The notes under the pieces are model-generated. The model saw only the letters and a list, made by a program, of their open reading frames with translations. It did no database searches and was not told the DNA's origin. A stretch of DNA of 7,360 nucleotides from positions 1 through 7,360 of the forward strand of contig JASHPP010000069.1 of assembly GCA_030038035.1 (NCBI GenBank). Direction: 5' to 3'. The DNA is from Trebonia sp. Lineage in GTDB: Bacteria; Actinomycetota; Actinomycetes; Streptosporangiales; Streptosporangiaceae. Every line of letters starts with the position of its first letter. Position 1 is the first letter of the stretch. The position numbers and the translations under genes were made by a program. Below are positions 6,108-7,360 of the stretch, one piece after another.

Positions 6108-7136
6108 CTAACCGCGGGGCGGCGGAGCCGAACTGAAACGCACGACGAGGTGCGGCATCATCGGCGAGGGCGACGGCTTGGTGCCCGCGTCGACCGTGAT
6201 CTGGCCTATCAGCAGGTGCAGCGCCTGCTCGCCAAGCGCGCCGAAGTCCTGCCGCACCGTGGTGAGCGGCGGCCAGAAGTAGCCGGCCTCGGGGAGGTCG
6301 TCGAACCCGACCACGCTGATGTCCCGCGGCACGCGGCGACCGCGCTCCGCGGCCGCGCGGAGGAATCCGAGCGCCATCGAATCGTTCGCGCAGAACACGG
6401 CGGTCACGTCCGGGCGGGTGGCAAGCTCAAGTCCGATCTCGTACCCGGACCGCGCCGACCAGTCGCCGCGGAGCACCTCCGGTTCCGGCGCCCCTGCCGC
6501 GTGCAGCGCCTGCCGCCAGCCGTCGACCCGGTGCCTGCCGTCAAGCCAGCTGTCCGGTCCGGCGATCTGGTGCACGGTCCGGTGACCCAGGTCAAGGAGG
6601 TGCTGGGTTGCCAGCACGGCGCCGGCCACGTTGTCGATCTTGACTGACGGCAGCGGCGCGTTGGTGCCGCAGCCCACTGCCACCAGCGGAACGGTCGGCG
6701 CCAGCCCGGCCAGCGTCTCGACCGCGTCGCTCTGCGACGCGATCACGATGATTCCCGCGACGGCCTGGCCGAGGAACCGGTCCACCGCCTGGGCCAGCGA
6801 CCACCGGTCGAGGGCAGACAGGCTGGCGACCGCGACGAAGTACCCCGGATGCGCCGCGCGCTCGATGCCGTAGAGCATGGAAGCCGGGCCATACAGCGTG
6901 GTATCGAAGCTGACCACGCCAAGCACGTTGGTCTTGCCTGTGACCAGGGTACGGGCCGCGATGTTCGGCCGGTAGCCGAGGTCGCGGATGGCCGCGAGGA
7001 CATCGGCCTTGGTCGCCGGACTGACGTTCGGGTGGCCGTTCAGCACCCGGGAGACGGTCTGATGCGAGACGCCTGCCAGCCGTGCGACGTCCGCCATCAC
7101 GGGCCGCCATGCCTGCGGATCTGCGGTCGCCGACAC
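6108..7136 (-). CDS. LacI-family transcriptional regulator, probably local repressor
   Basis: This is a DNA-binding repressor whose grip is changed by a sugar or sugar-phosphate ligand. From the GTG at 7136 it has 342 residues, the usual LacI-family size. The helix-turn-helix (16-35) reads D-V-A-R-L-A-G-V-S-H-Q-T-V-S-R-V-L-N-G. The hinge helix N-I-A-A-R-T-L-V-T-G (58-67) keeps the Leu that usually inserts at a central CG of the operator. The rest is a periplasmic-binding-like effector domain; C-A-N-D-S-M-A-L-G and V-G-F-D-D-L-P-E are typical ligand and core motifs. I chose the GTG because GGAGG stands four bases upstream (7145-7141). An in-frame ATG at 7277 would add 47 atypical residues across the likely promoter, and the ATG at 7097 would trim the N-terminus to the edge of the HTH. 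araB follows after 94 bases with no visible promoter, so lacI-araB-araD may be one transcript. The effector is unknown. Confidence 0.88.
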   Translation of the reverse strand: MSATADPQAWRPVMADVARLAGVSHQTVSRVLNGHPNVSPATKADVLAAIRDLGYRPNIAARTLVTGKTNVLGVVSFDTTLYGPASMLYGIERAAHPGYFVAVASLSALDRWSLAQAVDRFLGQAVAGIIVIASQSDAVETLAGLAPTVPLVAVGCGTNAPLPSVKIDNVAGAVLATQHLLDLGHRTVHQIAGPDSWLDGRHRVDGWRQALHAAGAPEPEVLRGDWSARSGYEIGLELATRPDVTAVFCANDSMALGFLRAAAERGRRVPRDISVVGFDDLPEAGYFWPPLTTVRQDFGALGEQALHLLIGQITVDAGTKPSPSPMMPHLVVRFSSAPPPRG

Positions 7137-7186
7137 GCCGCCTCCAGTTAGCCCGCCGCCAGCACGCCAGTGTCCCGGCCGTTCTC

Positions 7187-7197
7187 TCAATAATTGA
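7187..7197. repeat. A/T-rich perfect palindrome in the lacI 5' region
   Basis: TCAATAATTGA is a perfect 11-base palindrome followed by a run of seven A (7197-7203), very A/T-rich for this DNA. It lies around the expected transcription start of lacI, so it could be an operator for a second regulator or simply the melting-prone initiation region. It lacks the central CG expected for LacI-family sites. Confidence 0.4.
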
Positions 7198-7202
7198 AAA
7201 AA

Positions 7203-7236
7203 ACTATATCCCACGTTGATGCCGGTATCGCTACCG
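7203..7236 (-). promoter_or_regulatory. Candidate lacI promoter with overlapping operator
   Basis: On the minus strand a -10 box TATAGT (7208-7203) lies about 66 bases before the GTG start. No good TTGACA-like -35 box is seen at the right spacing. The expected -35 zone is instead covered by CGGTATCGCTACCG (7223-7236), a palindrome with a central CG and six of seven matching pairs. Its position suggests that LacI represses its own promoter and, through it, araBD. The near identity to 44-57 (11 of 14 as reverse complement) strengthens the operator reading. Confidence 0.48.
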
Positions 7237-7269
7237 TTCGGTCCTGCGGTCGGCCTGGCCCGCCTCGCG

Positions 7270-7284
7270 GCCCGCACCGCGGGC
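7270..7284 (-). terminator. Possible GC-rich terminator hairpin after the dehydrogenase gene
   Basis: GCCCGC (7270-7275) and GCGGGC (7279-7284) form six perfect pairs around a three-base loop, eight bases downstream of the stop codon of the leftward gene at the right edge. There is no U tract, so it would be one of the U-less hairpins often proposed in actinobacteria. Chance pairing is possible in DNA this GC-rich. Confidence 0.3.
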
Positions 7285-7292
7285 GCCGCGGC

Positions 7293-7360
7293 TCACGGCG
7301 TGACGATCACCTTGAGCCCGGTCCGCCGCTGGGCGGCGGCGAAGGCATCGGCCACATCGG
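7293..7360 (-). CDS. C-terminal end of a probable zinc-dependent sugar/polyol dehydrogenase (partial)
   Basis: Reading leftward from the window edge, an open frame ends at TGA (7295-7293) after about 21 visible residues, finishing A-F-A-A-A-Q-R-R-T-G-L-K-V-I-V-T-P. An A-F-x-x-A...K-V-x-V-x-P ending is typical of medium-chain zinc alcohol dehydrogenases such as sorbitol, xylitol, arabinitol or threonine dehydrogenases. Third positions are almost all G or C, as in the neighbouring genes. If it is a pentitol dehydrogenase, it could supply the ketopentose to AraB. The rest of the gene lies outside the window, so both family and substrate are tentative. Confidence 0.5.
   Translation of the reverse strand, partial: DVADAFAAAQRRTGLKVIVTP

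Noticed and set aside
6058..6117. Repeats between lacI and araB considered as a CRISPR or mobile-element remnant.
   Set aside because: The units are 9 bp, directly abutting and without spacers. No cas, transposase or terminal repeats are present. It is a simple tandem repeat.
7137..7277. A longer lacI reading frame starting at ATG 7277.
   Set aside because: The 47 extra residues do not resemble a LacI N-terminus and would cover the likely promoter and operator. GTG 7136 has a GGAGG site and gives the normal family length.

Overview
The window is very GC-rich, with G or C at most third codon positions, and carries a GTG-started transporter gene, a Tat-type lipoprotein signal and a LacI regulator of actinobacterial style. 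This points to a high-GC Actinomycetota, probably soil-living. The genus cannot be named from the sequence.

The layout is two gene blocks facing each other. Plus strand: a regulatory and leader region (1-452), then a carbohydrate ABC importer of the ribose/fructose (CUT2) type. It consists of a substrate-binding lipoprotein (453-1613), a membrane permease (1742-2797) and a single-domain ATPase (2794-3615). Minus strand, read from right to left: the last codons of a probable zinc-dependent sugar/polyol dehydrogenase (7293-7360), a LacI-family regulator (6108-7136), an L-ribulokinase AraB (4301-6013) and an L-ribulose-5-phosphate 4-epimerase AraD (3612-4304). The two blocks meet tail to tail and share the four bases CTAG.

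Together they read as a pentose or pentitol utilisation locus. The importer brings in the sugar. An enzyme outside the window (an isomerase, or the dehydrogenase clipped at the right edge) makes L-ribulose. AraB phosphorylates it and AraD converts it to D-xylulose 5-phosphate for the pentose phosphate pathway. No L-arabinose isomerase (araA) is visible, so arabinose is only one candidate substrate; arabinitol or ribitol are equally open.

The most informative noncoding signals are three imperfect palindromes with a central CG, the pattern LacI-family proteins usually bind. Two lie in front of the transporter operon (44-57 and 141-158) and one in front of lacI (7223-7236). The 44-57 and 7223-7236 sites match at 11 of 14 positions, which suggests one regulator for the locus. 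Other structures are an 18-bp stem between the binding-protein and permease genes, a leader of about 320 nt before the binding-protein gene, and a four-copy 9-bp tandem repeat between lacI and araB. I see no RNA gene, CRISPR array, mobile element or clearly new system. The gene content is a recognisable catabolic locus with some unusual regulatory detail.
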